Shown: positions 10,983 through 21,293 of the stretch, piece after piece
Numbering within the stretch: the stretch's first letter is position 1
Layout: the number at the start of each line of letters is the position of its first letter
DNA from: Odiellus spinosus
Lineage: Eukaryota; Arthropoda; Arachnida; Opiliones; Phalangiidae
NCBI GenBank assembly: GCA_963920705.1
Contig: OY987226.1
Span: 30,216,694-30,280,693, forward strand
Reading direction: 5' to 3'
DNA length: 64,000 nucleotides
Program-made: the position numbers and the translations under genes
Notes under the pieces: model-generated
Database searches by the model: none
Told to the model about the DNA's origin: nothing
What the model saw: the letters and a program-made list of their open reading frames with translations, nothing else

Positions 10983-11740
10983 TTTAGAGAATTTCTTAAA
11001 TATCTTCAAAACTATCGCCAATTTAAAATTTAATTTTCAGCTACATTATTAATAAGATTAAGAGACATAATTATAATATTTTGAATTATATTTTAAATTA
11101 ATATTATGTTTCAATTCACTAAAAGATATCACGCCATAATGCTACAATGTACTATACTTCCAAAGAGACTATATAAGCGAATCGAATGCCATTATACAGT
11201 ATCCGATTGTGATAAGATCTGGTGGAGATCCCACCTTATCAATGCTCAGACGTTTGTCGTAACCCTGAGTGCTCACGTGTCGGCCAATTTACCCTTGGGG
11301 GGCGATGTTTGGAGAGTGGAGGGTCGATGTGGACCATATTAGTGAGGGACGCCTCGCTAGTATGGCCCGCTGACATCCGACACTAGTGGTTGGACCTTGG
11401 TGCGTGATGGTCGGAGGTGATTATAACAGTGGGAGACGTCCCATTGCGTATAATCGCCTTCAACTGTCCAGCATCGAGGTTTGACCGTAAAGTGGATGGT
11501 GGAAGGTGATAATATGCAATTGGAGCCACGCTTAAAGGAGGTAATTCCCGTTAAACGGAATTGAACGATAAGCTGGTATGATAATGTCTCTAGACTTTTG
11601 GCTCTACGAGCTAGGTCACGTGATATCCGCGTACACAGGATATCCGGTTACACACACACACACACAGACAGACACACACACACAGACACGATCAGTGTAA
11701 AACCTCCCCCTAAAGTTCAGTCGGGGAGGTAAAAATCACA
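10850..11740 (+). mobile_element. left arm of ~1.9-kb inverted repeat
   Basis: The arm includes a TATA block similar to copies A and C and blocks shared with 1,318-1,557. It then has CA-rich and GTCGGGGAGGT ends. The reverse complement of nearly all of it is found at 11,826-12,712. Arms are diverged (indels and substitutions), so this is old. Confidence 0.75.
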
Positions 11741-11765
11741 CTAATATTTTTCGCATTTTTTATAG

Positions 11766-11825
11766 ATCTCATTCTAATGATAATGAACCCACAATGAATG
11801 TACAAGTTAATGAAGGTCAAAATTT
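11766..11825 (+). pseudogene. possible exon in the spacer of the palindrome
   Basis: 'TTTTTTATAG' looks like an acceptor; the following 20 codons are open and of the same acidic, Asn/Glu/Ser-rich composition as the transposase-like gene's linker exons. The two inverted repeat arms lie directly on either side. Assignment to that gene is inference. Confidence 0.3.
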
Positions 11826-12712
11826 TTTACCTCCCCGACTGAACTGTGTAAGCGGATATCCTGTGTAAGCGGAAATCACGTGACCTAGCTAGTGGAGCCA
11901 AACGTCTAGAGACGTAATCATGCCAGCTTATCGTTCAATTCCGTTTAACGGGAATTACCTCCTTTAAGCTGCCACATTGAGTTTCAGGTGTCGTGCATTT
12001 ATATGCAACAGGACGTCTCCAATTGCATATTATCGCCTTTCACCATCCACTTTACGGTCAAACCTCGATGCTGGACAGTTGAAGGCGATTATACGCAGTG
12101 GGACGTCTCCCACTGTTATAATCACCTCCGACCATCCCCACATCAAGGTCCAACCTCTAGTGTCTGATCTCAGCGGGCCATATTAGCGAGGCGTCCCTCA
12201 CTAATATGGTCCACATCAATCTTCCACATCAATCAAACATCGCCGCACAAATGGGAAAATTAGCGTTGCCTACCAAGTGCCTAGGGCTACGATAAACGTC
12301 TAGACTTTGAAGGGAGGGGGTGTTCCTCCCAACTTCATGGCCACATCAATCGATTAATAAACGATTCGAACGGTTTATATACTACCTTTTTGGAGTGAAT
12401 GCAAATGAACCATATGGTGTGATATCGTTTAGGGAAATGAAACGCAATATTAATTTATTTTATAATTAAAAATATCAAAATGGTTAAACTTAATCTAATT
12501 AATAATTCAGTTGAAAAATCAGTTTAAAATTCGAGATAGTTTAGAAGATATTTAAGAAATTGTTCAAAAATTTAAAGAAATGTGACCGTTTAAAACCAGC
12601 TTGAGTTTGCAGCACGCGGTAAGCTGTTTTCCATATATCATTTAGTCCAAAAAGCAAAGGTATAACGGGAAATAAAGGCTTAGTCTTGCTGCAAACAAGG
12701 GGTGGATTGAAG
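11826..12712 (-). mobile_element. right arm of ~1.9-kb inverted repeat
   Basis: Reverse complement of 10,850-11,740. It starts TTACCTCCCCGAC and ends with the ATATATCATTTAG and GGGTGGATTGAAG blocks. Just beyond it, 'GCGTTTACACGGGTATCC' is an inverted scrap of the 60-bp unit of copies A and C, linking the two families. Confidence 0.75.
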
Positions 12713-12764
12713 AATATATATAAAAGTGCGTTTACACGGGTATCCAATATTCCACCGTCCACTG

Positions 12765-13235
12765 AATTCGAATTAATATAGACAAAGGTACGTTGACAAA
12801 ATTTGATAAGACTTCTTTCGGGTATGAGAGTATCTTTAGTTAAACACAGATTTAAATAAAGATCTATTGATAAATTACATGAAGTAATAGAAAGTAAGGT
12901 GCCTGAATCAGTTACAAAAGTGTGAAATCATAAGCTTAGCTGAGCTTTATTAATTGCTTCAAAATGGTAAAAAAAAAATTATTTCTTAAACAGTAGAATG
13001 ATAAGGAATATCCATTGAATTCGAGTTAATGGAGAGAAAGTATAGTTTATTGAGTCCGGGTGCTTCTCTTGGTTAAACAAAGATTTCAATAATGAAAGAT
13101 TGATAAGGTATATGAAGTACTAGAGAGAAAGGTGGCTGAATGGGTTACGAAAAGGTTAAAACATAAACCTAGCTGAACTTTTTTAAGTGGTTCTAAATTG
13201 ATGAACAAAAATATAATTTATTAAACAGTAGATAA
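12765..13235 (+). repeat. diverged tandem pair of ~240-bp units
   Basis: Units at about 12,765-13,005 and 13,010-13,235 share GAATTCGAATTAAT-type starts, 'GGTTAAACAAAGATTTCAA'-type blocks, an AGTTACAAAA-type block, and TTAAACAGTAGA ends. No ORF. Confidence 0.6.
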
Positions 13236-13820
13236 GCTATTTTTAATGGTATTTTTTATCGATAACTGAAAATTACATTCACTGGGTTCTTCTACTCGGG
13301 TAGCCCTCTTCAGCCCTTTAATTTTGACTATTATATTATATCATGAGTATCCCATTAAATTGACCTTAAATGAAGGTGCGTTTACACGGGCATCCAAAAT
13401 AGAAACGACATAAGATCTAAAGCTGAGGCTGATTGATACAAAATGTTAAAAATGATAGTCGGGAAAACTCTCCTTGAACAGAAGTACAGTAGGTTTCCCG
13501 TGTTTAAAAAACAACAATTTTGAATCAAAAGTGGATATCTGATGTTGAAAAAAAATAGGCTTCAGTTTCTTCGCTATAAAACCAAGAAACTGATAATGGG
13601 GAGTGTGCAAGTTGTAGATAAGATAAGCCCCCTGGGTCAGAGTTGATTGTAACTTTAACAGGAGCAGATGTACTCTCTCCCTCTCTCCTGTCGCGTAGGA
13701 AATTAATGTATTAATTCATTTTTAATCAGTTATTAAAAAACGTATACTAATTTATTTCGGAATTATTATTGATTGAAACGTAACAGAAACATTTCCGATA
13801 ATTTTCATAAGCAAAAGTAG

Positions 13821-14448
13821 CCGTGTACAGTGAACTTCGTTAGCAGACCCGGAGACGAGACGAAACCAGATCAAACGAAAGAACGCTATAATAACTTTAG
13901 TGAGATAATCAACCAGCGCAGAATGTCATCACCATTTGAAGTCAACAGAGCAAGGACACGGCTATCATTTATCACAAGAAAGAGACGACCTGGCTACCAA
14001 GAATTGACACATGCAAGCAGTGAGTGTTTTCGGACTCGACTTATGAGATACCAGAAGCCGATGAAACCCTCCTTTGAAGTCTACTACTCCAATGTTCCAT
14101 ATAGCGCTCCTCTCTGTATGGGTAAAATTCCCAATTTTACGAGTTAGAAAGGGTCCTACTTCATCCCCCCTGTCTACGGAAAATTGGAAATTCTCTCTCT
14201 CCACAAACGACGACGTTTTTTGGACGAACTCCAAGGCAGCTAGAGATATTCGCTCGACGAGCTCCCGCTCCGAAAACATCTACCGTTAGGAGGCGTACGA
14301 ATCGCATACAGAGAGGGGTAGACAAGACCCGGGAGTAGTAGACTTCAAAGGAGGGTTTCATCGGCTTCTGGAGATACCTACAGTCAGTAAAAGTTCGACA
14401 GTTCTTCATAAAGCCTCGTTATTCTAAACATAAAAGGAGCTATTCAAG
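13821..14448 (+). pseudogene. transposase-like gene, exon 5 split by a MITE
   Basis: An open stretch starts near 13,821 and reads through 'RYNNFSEIINQRRMSSPFEV' and 'RTRLSFITRKRRPGYQE'. At 14,052 a MITE with terminal inverted repeats interrupts it. Removing the MITE and one target duplication continues the same frame for about 25 codons to a GTATAAAT donor at about 14,445. The sequence is basic and hydrophilic with no recognised domain. The 5' acceptor is poorly defined. Confidence 0.45.
14045..14378. mobile_element. hAT-like MITE inside exon 5
   Basis: The element (14,052-14,370) begins CAGAAGCCGATG and ends with the exact complement; the inverted ends match over about 40 bp without mismatch. 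GAGATACC flanks both sides (14,045-14,052 and 14,371-14,378), giving a 7-8 bp target duplication, with the boundary ambiguous by one C. CAG-type ends with about 8-bp duplications point to hAT. The interior of about 240 bp codes for nothing; ORFs of 104-105 codons running through it are by-products. Confidence 0.85.
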
Positions 14449-14513
14449 TATAAATATCAACGGTATGGAAATTGGTCTACATTCAGTCTTTAAGAATTTT
14501 TTTTTTATCATAG

Positions 14514-14696
14514 GAGTGGAAACTAACGTCTTGTCAGCCGGTTTGGAAAATAACCTCTCGACCAGCTCCATCCTTGGATTCTTCCAATGACTGGAATCTC
14601 TCGTATGATGATAATATTAGTAATGGTCGTCAAACCAGAACTTCAGACGAAAACTGTACCGAAAGTAATTGCCAATCATCTACCGACAATGGGTTG
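14514..14696 (+). pseudogene. transposase-like gene, exon 6
   Basis: A TTTTTTATCATAG acceptor precedes an exon that reads in phase as 'VETNVLSAGLENNLSTS'. After a frame change near 14,575 it continues as an acidic Asn/Ser-rich linker ending at a TGA near 14,695. Composition agrees with the linker exons 3 and 7. Confidence 0.35.
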
Positions 14697-14879
14697 TGAA
14701 TGGAACATTCAGTCTATAGTATTTTCTGGTTTGTCCAAGAGGAACTTGCTACCATATCTTCGACGTTTTAATTCCTTGTCTTCCTTGCCATCCCAGACTA
14801 AATCCTTCGTCTTTATCAAAGATAATCACACAGTACAGCCTATGCTCAAGTGTTAATTTATATTACAAGAATTTGTATT

Positions 14880-15195
14880 TTACATATTTACTTTGAAAAT
14901 AAACAGATAATTTCGTGTGTCTATTAAAAAGTCTACGACCTGCCGCATATAATTATGGGTAATGCAGCACACTCTTTTACATTTTCTGAATCCTTGAGGT
15001 TAAGGGAAAATACTTATACTCCGTAACGTGGATGGGAAATAAAGAAGTGTGAATCAAATGCACGCTGTTTCTTCTACTCTTCCAATACTCTACATTACTT
15101 TTCATCTTTTATTTTAGGTAGGGTTAGGTTAGGTTATGTTACCTTAACGTCGGGGTCGGGGAGGTTATATATTGGTTTCCCAACTTGTTAGAGTA
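14880..15195 (-). repeat. dispersed repeat, inverted partner of 58,909-59,272
   Basis: Over about 300 bp it is the reverse complement of 58,909-59,272, including GTAGACTTTTTAATAGACAC, CTTAACCTCAAGGATTC, (TTAGG)-like strings, CCTCCCCGACCCCGACG and AACAAGTTGGGAAACC. It sits in an intron of the transposase-like gene. Confidence 0.8.
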
Positions 15196-15254
15196 TGTAA
15201 TAAGTTTCATTCGTGTATTTATTTTTTGATAATCAAAAAAATAAATATTTTTAG

Positions 15255-15927
15255 GGATGAAGATTTCAGTAATAATTTCACTGAAGTTGAAGATATTTCA
15301 GAAGTAATTTGTTTCTTTATCATAATTACACTCTAATAACTATATTTATTATTTATTAGGAATTGCAAAAAACCTTTGTTATGAGGATTCGCTTGACAGC
15401 TTGATTATTGAAAATCACTATAAGGTAATTTACTAATTTAATAATTTCAACAAATAAATGAATTTGATTTCATTTTTAATATTAGGGCTCGCCTTTGAAA
15501 AAACGGGTTACCCATGAAGAAATGCTAGAGCAGTCTTTAGTATTTGTAAATCTTAGCTACTTGACCAAACTTGTCAAGAAAGCTTATCCTAGCAAATGCG
15601 CCTCCTGTGGTGAGGACCTAGATTATCGGTTCAGGGAACAGGGTTCAGCAATAATTTATACTTGGATTTGCTTAAAAAGTAGCGCTTGTCCTCATACAAA
15701 GGAATGGGATAGTAATTATATAGTAATTATTGTAAATAAATATAGTTAATATTTTATGGTGTTCTTAAAAAGGATGAATGGGCAACTCAACCAATGTTTC
15801 ATGGGCTATATTCTGGCAATCTAATGTTGGCCAGCTGTATTCCACTCTCAGGGAATTTATACTCAAAGATAGCGAAATTCTTAACTTTCTCAAAGGTCAA
15901 GTTTTTTGGAAAAGATACCTTTCAAAA
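15255..15927 (+). pseudogene. transposase-like gene, exons 7-10 (most diagnostic part)
   Basis: Exons at 15,255-15,303, 15,360-15,424, 15,486-15,722 and 15,773-15,927 have AG/GT borders; exons 8, 9 and 10 join in phase. Exon 9 holds a putative zinc-binding group (C-x2-C, then two Cys and a His near 'CPHTKEW'). Exon 10 encodes 'EWATQPMFHGLYSGNLML' and 'SGNLYSKIAKFL'. A Cys pair, then W-x2-QP, then 'GN' and 'SG' motifs is a layout I associate with uncharacterised transposase-like proteins of invertebrates, possibly Kolobok-type. Superfamily is uncertain. The gene is cut off after exon 10: the usual catalytic exons were not found before the mariner at 16,530. A short (50-bp) last intron is a weak point. 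Confidence 0.5.
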
Positions 15928-16424
15928 GTAAGTTGTTCAGCATTACAGCAATTAACCATGTATAAAGGACAAATTTATTTCTGCTCATCCTTTCAAAATA
16001 TTTTCTTCTTTGCATTAACATTTTTCTACTGAAATATCGCCCTTTCCAAGTTAACTTTTCATCCCTGTGTGCAGGGTCACGTGAAATGTTTTGGAGATAA
16101 GTGTATCTGTTAAAAGTCTCTTCCACCTTGAGTTGATAGCACACACTATGCTAGGCCTCTCTCTAACTTTCTCTTTCAAGAAAAGTTTTTCTAGTTTTCC
16201 TAGCCCTTTCTCCTTTTGTTGTAAATGCAATAAAATTGGTCGGGGATCTTTCCTATTCAACCCTAGTCTGGTGTTTGACACAAGGAGGATGCATAATGTA
16301 AATCAGGCAGTGAGCTGAGTGTCTAGACGCTAAAGGTCGTTTTTAAAAGCAACTTGAATTTTTATAATATATCAATGTAATATACAGTTAATATATTATC
16401 TACATATATATCTGATTTGATAAT
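15928..16424. other. no recognisable gene
   Basis: Intron-like or intergenic sequence following the donor of exon 10. Overlapping ORFs on both strands (about 75-85 codons) show no domains. No catalytic transposase exons were seen. Confidence 0.4.
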
Positions 16425-16528
16425 ATATATTGTACAGGATATATAATATATATTGTACAGGATATATAATATATATTGTACAGGATATATAATATATTGT
16501 GCAGGATATATCATATATATTGTACAAT
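16425..16528 (+). repeat. ~24-bp AT minisatellite
   Basis: Four to five copies of a unit containing ATATATTGTACAGGATATA next to the left end of the mariner element. Confidence 0.8.
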
Positions 16529-16799
16529 ATACAGGGTGGTAAAGATCAGACCAACACCTATCTTCGTGGACGTCCCCCAATAATGCCGTCGGATGACGTC
16601 ACTATACTACAATGTAGACCTCGTATACAGGGTGTTAGTAAATACGTGTCATTGTAACCAAATGAGAAATTTCTATGGGTTCAGGTAAATGCCTGATGGT
16701 TAAAAGCATTGCAGATCTAACCCTCATAATTCACTAGATGACTTAACTCTGAGACAATTTATTTAACAACTTTAATAATAAGATAATGATTGAATTGAA

Positions 16800-17485
16800 T
16801 CAACAAGAGACCAGAAACGTCAAGGTTGACTCCGTACGGTAAGCACACCAGCGTAAAGGTTCGATGTGTCTACCATCGTGGTGTAGGCAATCTTGAAAGC
16901 GACGTTCCAGGTCTTGCAATGCATTTGCCCGCATTTGAGTAGTGATTAAATTGAAAGCGGATCGAATCCGGTACTTTGAGTCTGCTGCGTCCATCGGTTC
17001 TGTTTCGTAAACGACTCCCTTAACATAACCACATAGTAAGATATCAATTGGGTAAGGTCAGGAGACGGCTGGCCACGGAATTGGTCCACCACTACCTATC
17101 CAACGATTGGGAAAGCGGTCGTTCAGCCATTGACGAACATTAAGCGCCCAATGTGTGTGGGGCTTATTCCAATTGGAACCACATGTTGCGAAGCACTGCT
17201 AATAGCAATGCGTCTATCGCGTCACTAAACTCGTGACGCAGGAAGTCCAAGTATAAATCTCAAGTAATGTTCACAAATGCCAACATAGACATTTACCTTC
17301 CATCGAATTTGATGGTAATTGTGTCGTAATCAATATGGATTGTAATGGGTACAGTAATGAATGTTTCGACGGTTTAACGTACCATCCCTGTGAAATGTAT
17401 CCTCGTCCGAAAACAGCGCCTTTGCAAAAATTGTGGATCGGCTGCAATTAGGTCACGCATGATAAGACACGAGGTTGGACTAAAC
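16800..17485 (-). pseudogene. mariner transposase, inverted 3' half
   Basis: The minus strand at 16,800-16,994 encodes a stretch homologous to the C-terminus of the plus copy ('NALQDLERRFQDCLHHD' against 'NALQDLESRLQECLHHD'). Going right, the reverse complement follows the plus copy up to its 'MRDLIAADP' region near 17,485. Many indels. Confidence 0.7.
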
Positions 17486-18240
17486 CATGTTACTGTTCTT
17501 GCAATTTTACATCGCCACCACTACTGGCCATATCATATCCACCTCCACGAAGCCTTAACAGACGAGGATTACCTAAGACAGCAAGACCTTTGTCTTACCA
17601 TGCGTGACCTCATTGCAGCCGATCCACTATTTTTCCAAAAGGTGCTGTTTTCGGACGAGGCTACATTTCACAGAGAGCGTACGGTAAACCGTCAAAACAT
17701 GCATTACTCGACCCATCACAATCAATATTGGTATGACACCATTACCATCAAATTCGATGGAAGGTAAATGTCTGGGTTGGCATTCTTGGGAACCGAATTA
17801 TCATTCCCTTTTTCTTCGATGCGAACATTACTGGAGATTTGTACTTGGACTTCCTGCGTCACAAGTTTAGTGACGCCATAGACGTATTGCTATTAGGAGC
17901 GATTTGAAAAATGTGGTTCCTACAGGATGGAGCCCTACCACATTGGGCGGTCAATGTTCGTCAATGGCTGAACGACCACTTTCCCAATCGTTGGATAGGT
18001 AGACGTGGACCAATTCTGTGGCCAGCACGGTCTTCTGACCCTACCCCACTGGATTTATTCCTATGGGGTTATGTTAAGGGCGTCGATTACGAAACAGAAC
18101 CAATGGGCGCAGAAGACTTAAAGGACCGGATTCCAGCTGCTATCAATGGAATCACTACTCAAATGCTGGCAAATGCATTGCAAGACCTGGAAAGTCGCCT
18201 CCAAGAGTGCCTACACCACGATGCTACCATCGTGGTGTAG
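17486..18240 (+). pseudogene. mariner-like transposase (first tandem copy)
   Basis: The plus strand encodes a DDE-type transposase core: 'LFSDEATFHRE' (first Asp), then after a frameshift near 17,760 'VWVGILGNRIIIP', a TGA near 17,906, then 'WFLQDGALPHW' (second Asp) and 'WPARSSDPTPLDLFLWGY' (third acidic residue, Asp). I count 36 residues between the second and third catalytic positions. The HTH N-terminus is missing: codons at 17,390-17,485 are antisense of the inverted copy. Inactive. Confidence 0.8.
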
Positions 18241-18744
18241 GCACTCTGGGTACGTCTAACATGTACGCTGATGTGGTTACCGTACGGATTCAACTTTGGC
18301 GTTTCAGGCCTCACGTCGATTCAATTCAATCATTATCTTATTATTAAAGCTGTTAAATAAATTGTCTCGGAGTCATCTAGTGAATTACGAGGCTTAGATC
18401 TGTGCCACTGCAATGTTTATAGCCATCAGGCACTTACCCTATTAAACCCATAGAAAATTCTCATTTCGTTACAATGATACGTATTAACTTACACCCTGTA
18501 CAAGAAGTCTTCATTGTAGTATAGTGATGTCATCCGACGGCATAATTGGGGGACGTCCACAAAGGTAGGTGTTGGTCTGATCTTTACCACCCTGTATAAT
18601 ACATATTGTACAGTATGATATACATATGATATACAATAAATAAACATAAGTCATACAAGATTTATACATATTTGCCAAATACAAGAATTTTACATATTAT
18701 ACATAAAATGATCAGGAGTCCTTTAAAAACCAAAATAATAAGGT

Positions 18745-20226
18745 AGTAATGTTCACAAATGCCAACATAGACATTTACCTTCCATCGAATTTGATGGTAA
18801 TTGTGTCGTAATCAATATGGATTGTAATGGGTACAGTAATGAATGTTTCGACGGTTTAACGTACCATCCCTGTGAAATGTATCCTCGTCCGAAAACAGCG
18901 CCTTTGCAAAAATTGTGGATCGGCTGCAATTAGGTCACGCATGATAAGACACGAGGTTGGACTAAACCATGTTACTGTTCTTGCAATTTTACATCGCCAC
19001 CACTACTGGCCATATCATATCCACCTCCACGAAGCCTTAACAGACGAGGATTACCTAAGACAGCAAGACCTTTGTCTTACCATGCGTGACCTCATTGCAG
19101 CCGATCCACTATTTTTCCAAAAGGTGCTGTTTTCGGACGAGGCTACATTTCACAGAGAGCGTACGGTAAACCGTCAAAACATGCATTACTCGACCCATCA
19201 CAATCAATATTGGTATGACACCATTACCATCAAATTCGATGGAAGGTAAATGTCTGGGTTGGCATTCTTGGGAACCGAATTATCATTCCCTTTTTCTTCG
19301 ATGCGAACATTACTGGAGATTTGTACTTGGACTTCCTGCGTCACAAGTTTAGTGACGCCATAGACGTATTGCTATTAGGAGCGATTTGAAAAATGTGGTT
19401 CCTACAGGATGGAGCCCTACCACATTGGGCGGTCAATGTTCGTCAATGGCTGAACGACCACTTTCCCAATCGTTGGATAGGTAGACGTGGACCAATTCTG
19501 TGGCCAGCACGGTCTTCTGACCCTACCCCACTGGATTTATTCCTATGGGGTTATGTTAAGGGCGTCGATTACGAAACAGAACCAATGGGCGCAGAAGACT
19601 TAAAGGACCGGATTCCAGCTGCTATCAATGGAATCACTACTCAAATGCTGGCAAATGCATTGCAAGACCTGGAAAGTCGCCTCCAAGAGTGCCTACACCA
19701 CGATGCTACCATCGTGGTGTAGGCACTCTGGGTACGTCTAACATGTACGCTGATGTGGTTACCGTACGGATTCAACTTTGGCGTTTCAGGCCTCACGTCG
19801 ATTCAATTCAATCATTATCTTATTATTAAAGCTGTTAAATAAATTGTCTCGGAGTCATCTAGTGAATTACGAGGCTTAGATCTGTGCCACTGCAATGTTT
19901 ATAGCCATCAGGCACTTACCCTATTAAACCCATAGAAAATTCTCATTTCGTTACAATGATACGTATTAACTTACACCCTGTACAAGAAGTCTTCATTGTA
20001 GTATAGTGATGTCATCCGACGGCATAATTGGGGGACGTCCACAAAGGTAGGTGTTGGTCTGATCTTTACCACCCTGTATAATACATATTGTACAGTATGA
20101 TATACATATGATATACAATAAATAAACATAAGTCATACAAGATTTATACATATTTGCCAAATACAAGAATTTTACATATTATACATAAAATGATCAGGAG
20201 TCCTTTAAAAACCAAAATAATAAGGT
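18745..20226 (+). repeat. tandem duplicate of 17,263-18,744 (1,482 bp)
   Basis: This unit appears identical to 17,263-18,744 in everything I compared, including the frameshift and the TGA in the transposase (second copy at 18,968-19,722) and the right TIR (ending about 20,078). The lesions therefore predate the duplication, or the duplication is an assembly artefact. Confidence 0.85.
18968..19722 (+). pseudogene. mariner-like transposase (second tandem copy)
   Basis: Same sequence and same lesions as 17,486-18,240, with the acidic motifs in 'FSDEATF', 'QDGALPH' and 'SSDPTPLD'. It adds no independent coding potential. Confidence 0.8.
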
Positions 20227-20239
20227 AGAACCCTATCCA

Positions 20240-20950
20240 CAGCTTCATTCCGTATTAGTGGCTCCCCAGCTCCATGAAATTCATGGTACCCCTCGTATAA
20301 ACCATCAGGAGAAGGGTATCTCTCCCTTATTTTAATTACTCAACAAGCGGGAAAGGGGGGTTCTGTTGCCAGGTCCCAATCTACCATATAGCCATAAACA
20401 AAGATTTTGGTATGCTTGATATCTCATATTTATGTTTTCGACAAATAACTCTTCAACGTTGTTGTAGATTCCAAACCTTATTCGCATTGATAGTACCAAA
20501 ACTGCAGGTTCCAGACACAGCAATTCGAAAATTGCACTTCGAGAAATGCAATTTTCCCTGTACCCGCAGCATACATTTTCGGTAGCAGTAGGCATATTGG
20601 CGCAGAATCTACAAACGCACCAGTTTAGTATGTGATTGGGATCTGGCGAACAAGATACTGGGGGTGACGAATCAGGAGTGAGAAGGGGTGGTGAGGAGAC
20701 GGAATGTACTTGTTGAGGTGATTGGCTTGGAGTAGAAATTACAAAGGCAGAACCTGAGGCAGAAATCTCTATTATATTATCTTTACTTTTCCTGCTTCTC
20801 TTTCTTGAAGACTTTGTTGACTTTGGTGGGGGGGGGTTGACATTTCAACTACCGTACTAGTAATTGTAATGTTTTCCGAACTTGAGTTTTCCTCCGGAAG
20901 ATTCTGTATTACTATTAGAATAAATAAGTGTTAAGATTACAAACTTTGTA
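20240..20950 (-). pseudogene. P2X7-C-domain-like protein, main exon
   Basis: The minus strand encodes a basic/Ser-rich region ('KSSRKRSRKSKD', 'SVSSPPLLTPDSSPP'), then 'NWCVCRFCANMPTATENVCC', then a Cys- and aromatic-rich segment and, in another frame, 'IRERYPSPDGLYEGYHEF'. W-C-x-C-x2-C-x2-MPT..E-x-VCC is the signature of the P2X7 intracellular-type domain, a Cys-rich zinc-binding fold found in many invertebrate proteins, some transposon-linked. A frame change near the CCCCCC run at about 20,355, a TGA just after it, and another shift at a run of nine C (20,828-20,836) suggest decay or homopolymer errors. Confidence 0.55.
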
Positions 20951-21142
20951 GTATGCATTGGTTTTCATCTTACATTCATTGAGTATCCCAGGTGACTCAA
21001 TCACTCTGACTTATCATATACGCATATTTTAAAAGAATATCGTGGCTTAAGCCTTTCAGTGTGTTCTAGAAAATTATAATTGTTTAATTTACTAGAAAAC
21101 AAGTATTTACATTTTTTTTTTTTTTTTCCGAAAAACTAACCC

Positions 21143-21293
21143 AGATATATTTCCTAGAGGAATCCAACACATTTTTTGTGGTTTCATCACTGTGATGTAA
21201 ATCTTCCATGGCTTTAAACATTCGTGGGTCTCTCATACTCATTTTTTTAACCTTTTTCTGCCTTGGTTTTGGGGTTTCCTTTTTTTTAGCCAT
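21143..21293 (-). CDS. possible first exon of the P2X7-C-like gene
   Basis: An ATG opens a Lys-rich start ('MAKKKETPKPRQKKVKK') and 'FKAMEDLHHSDETTKNV', with a candidate GTTAGT donor near 21,143. It lies about 190 bp upstream of the main exon on the same strand. Linking the two is inference. Confidence 0.3.

Larger units (their letters stand above)
16530..18596. mobile_element. head-to-head mariner-like element
   Basis: The left end begins TACAGGGTGGTAAAGATC and the right end is its complement, with inverted similarity over about 80 bp and TA at both borders, as in Tc1/mariner. Both halves carry the 3' part of a transposase in opposite orientation: minus from 16,800 to about 17,485, plus from about 17,486 to 18,240. 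So this is not one intact copy but two 3' ends joined near 17,485. Confidence 0.8.

Noticed and set aside
13830..14409. Overlapping ORFs of about 71-105 codons on both strands around the hAT-like MITE
   Set aside because: Parts inside 14,052-14,370 are readthrough of the MITE; only the flanking plus-strand segments were kept as exon 5.
16362..16580. Tyr/Ile-rich 72-codon minus ORF
   Set aside because: Readthrough of the 24-bp AT minisatellite.
17390..17485. N-terminal part of the 125-codon mariner ORF
   Set aside because: These codons are the antisense of the inverted mariner half, not a transposase N-terminus.
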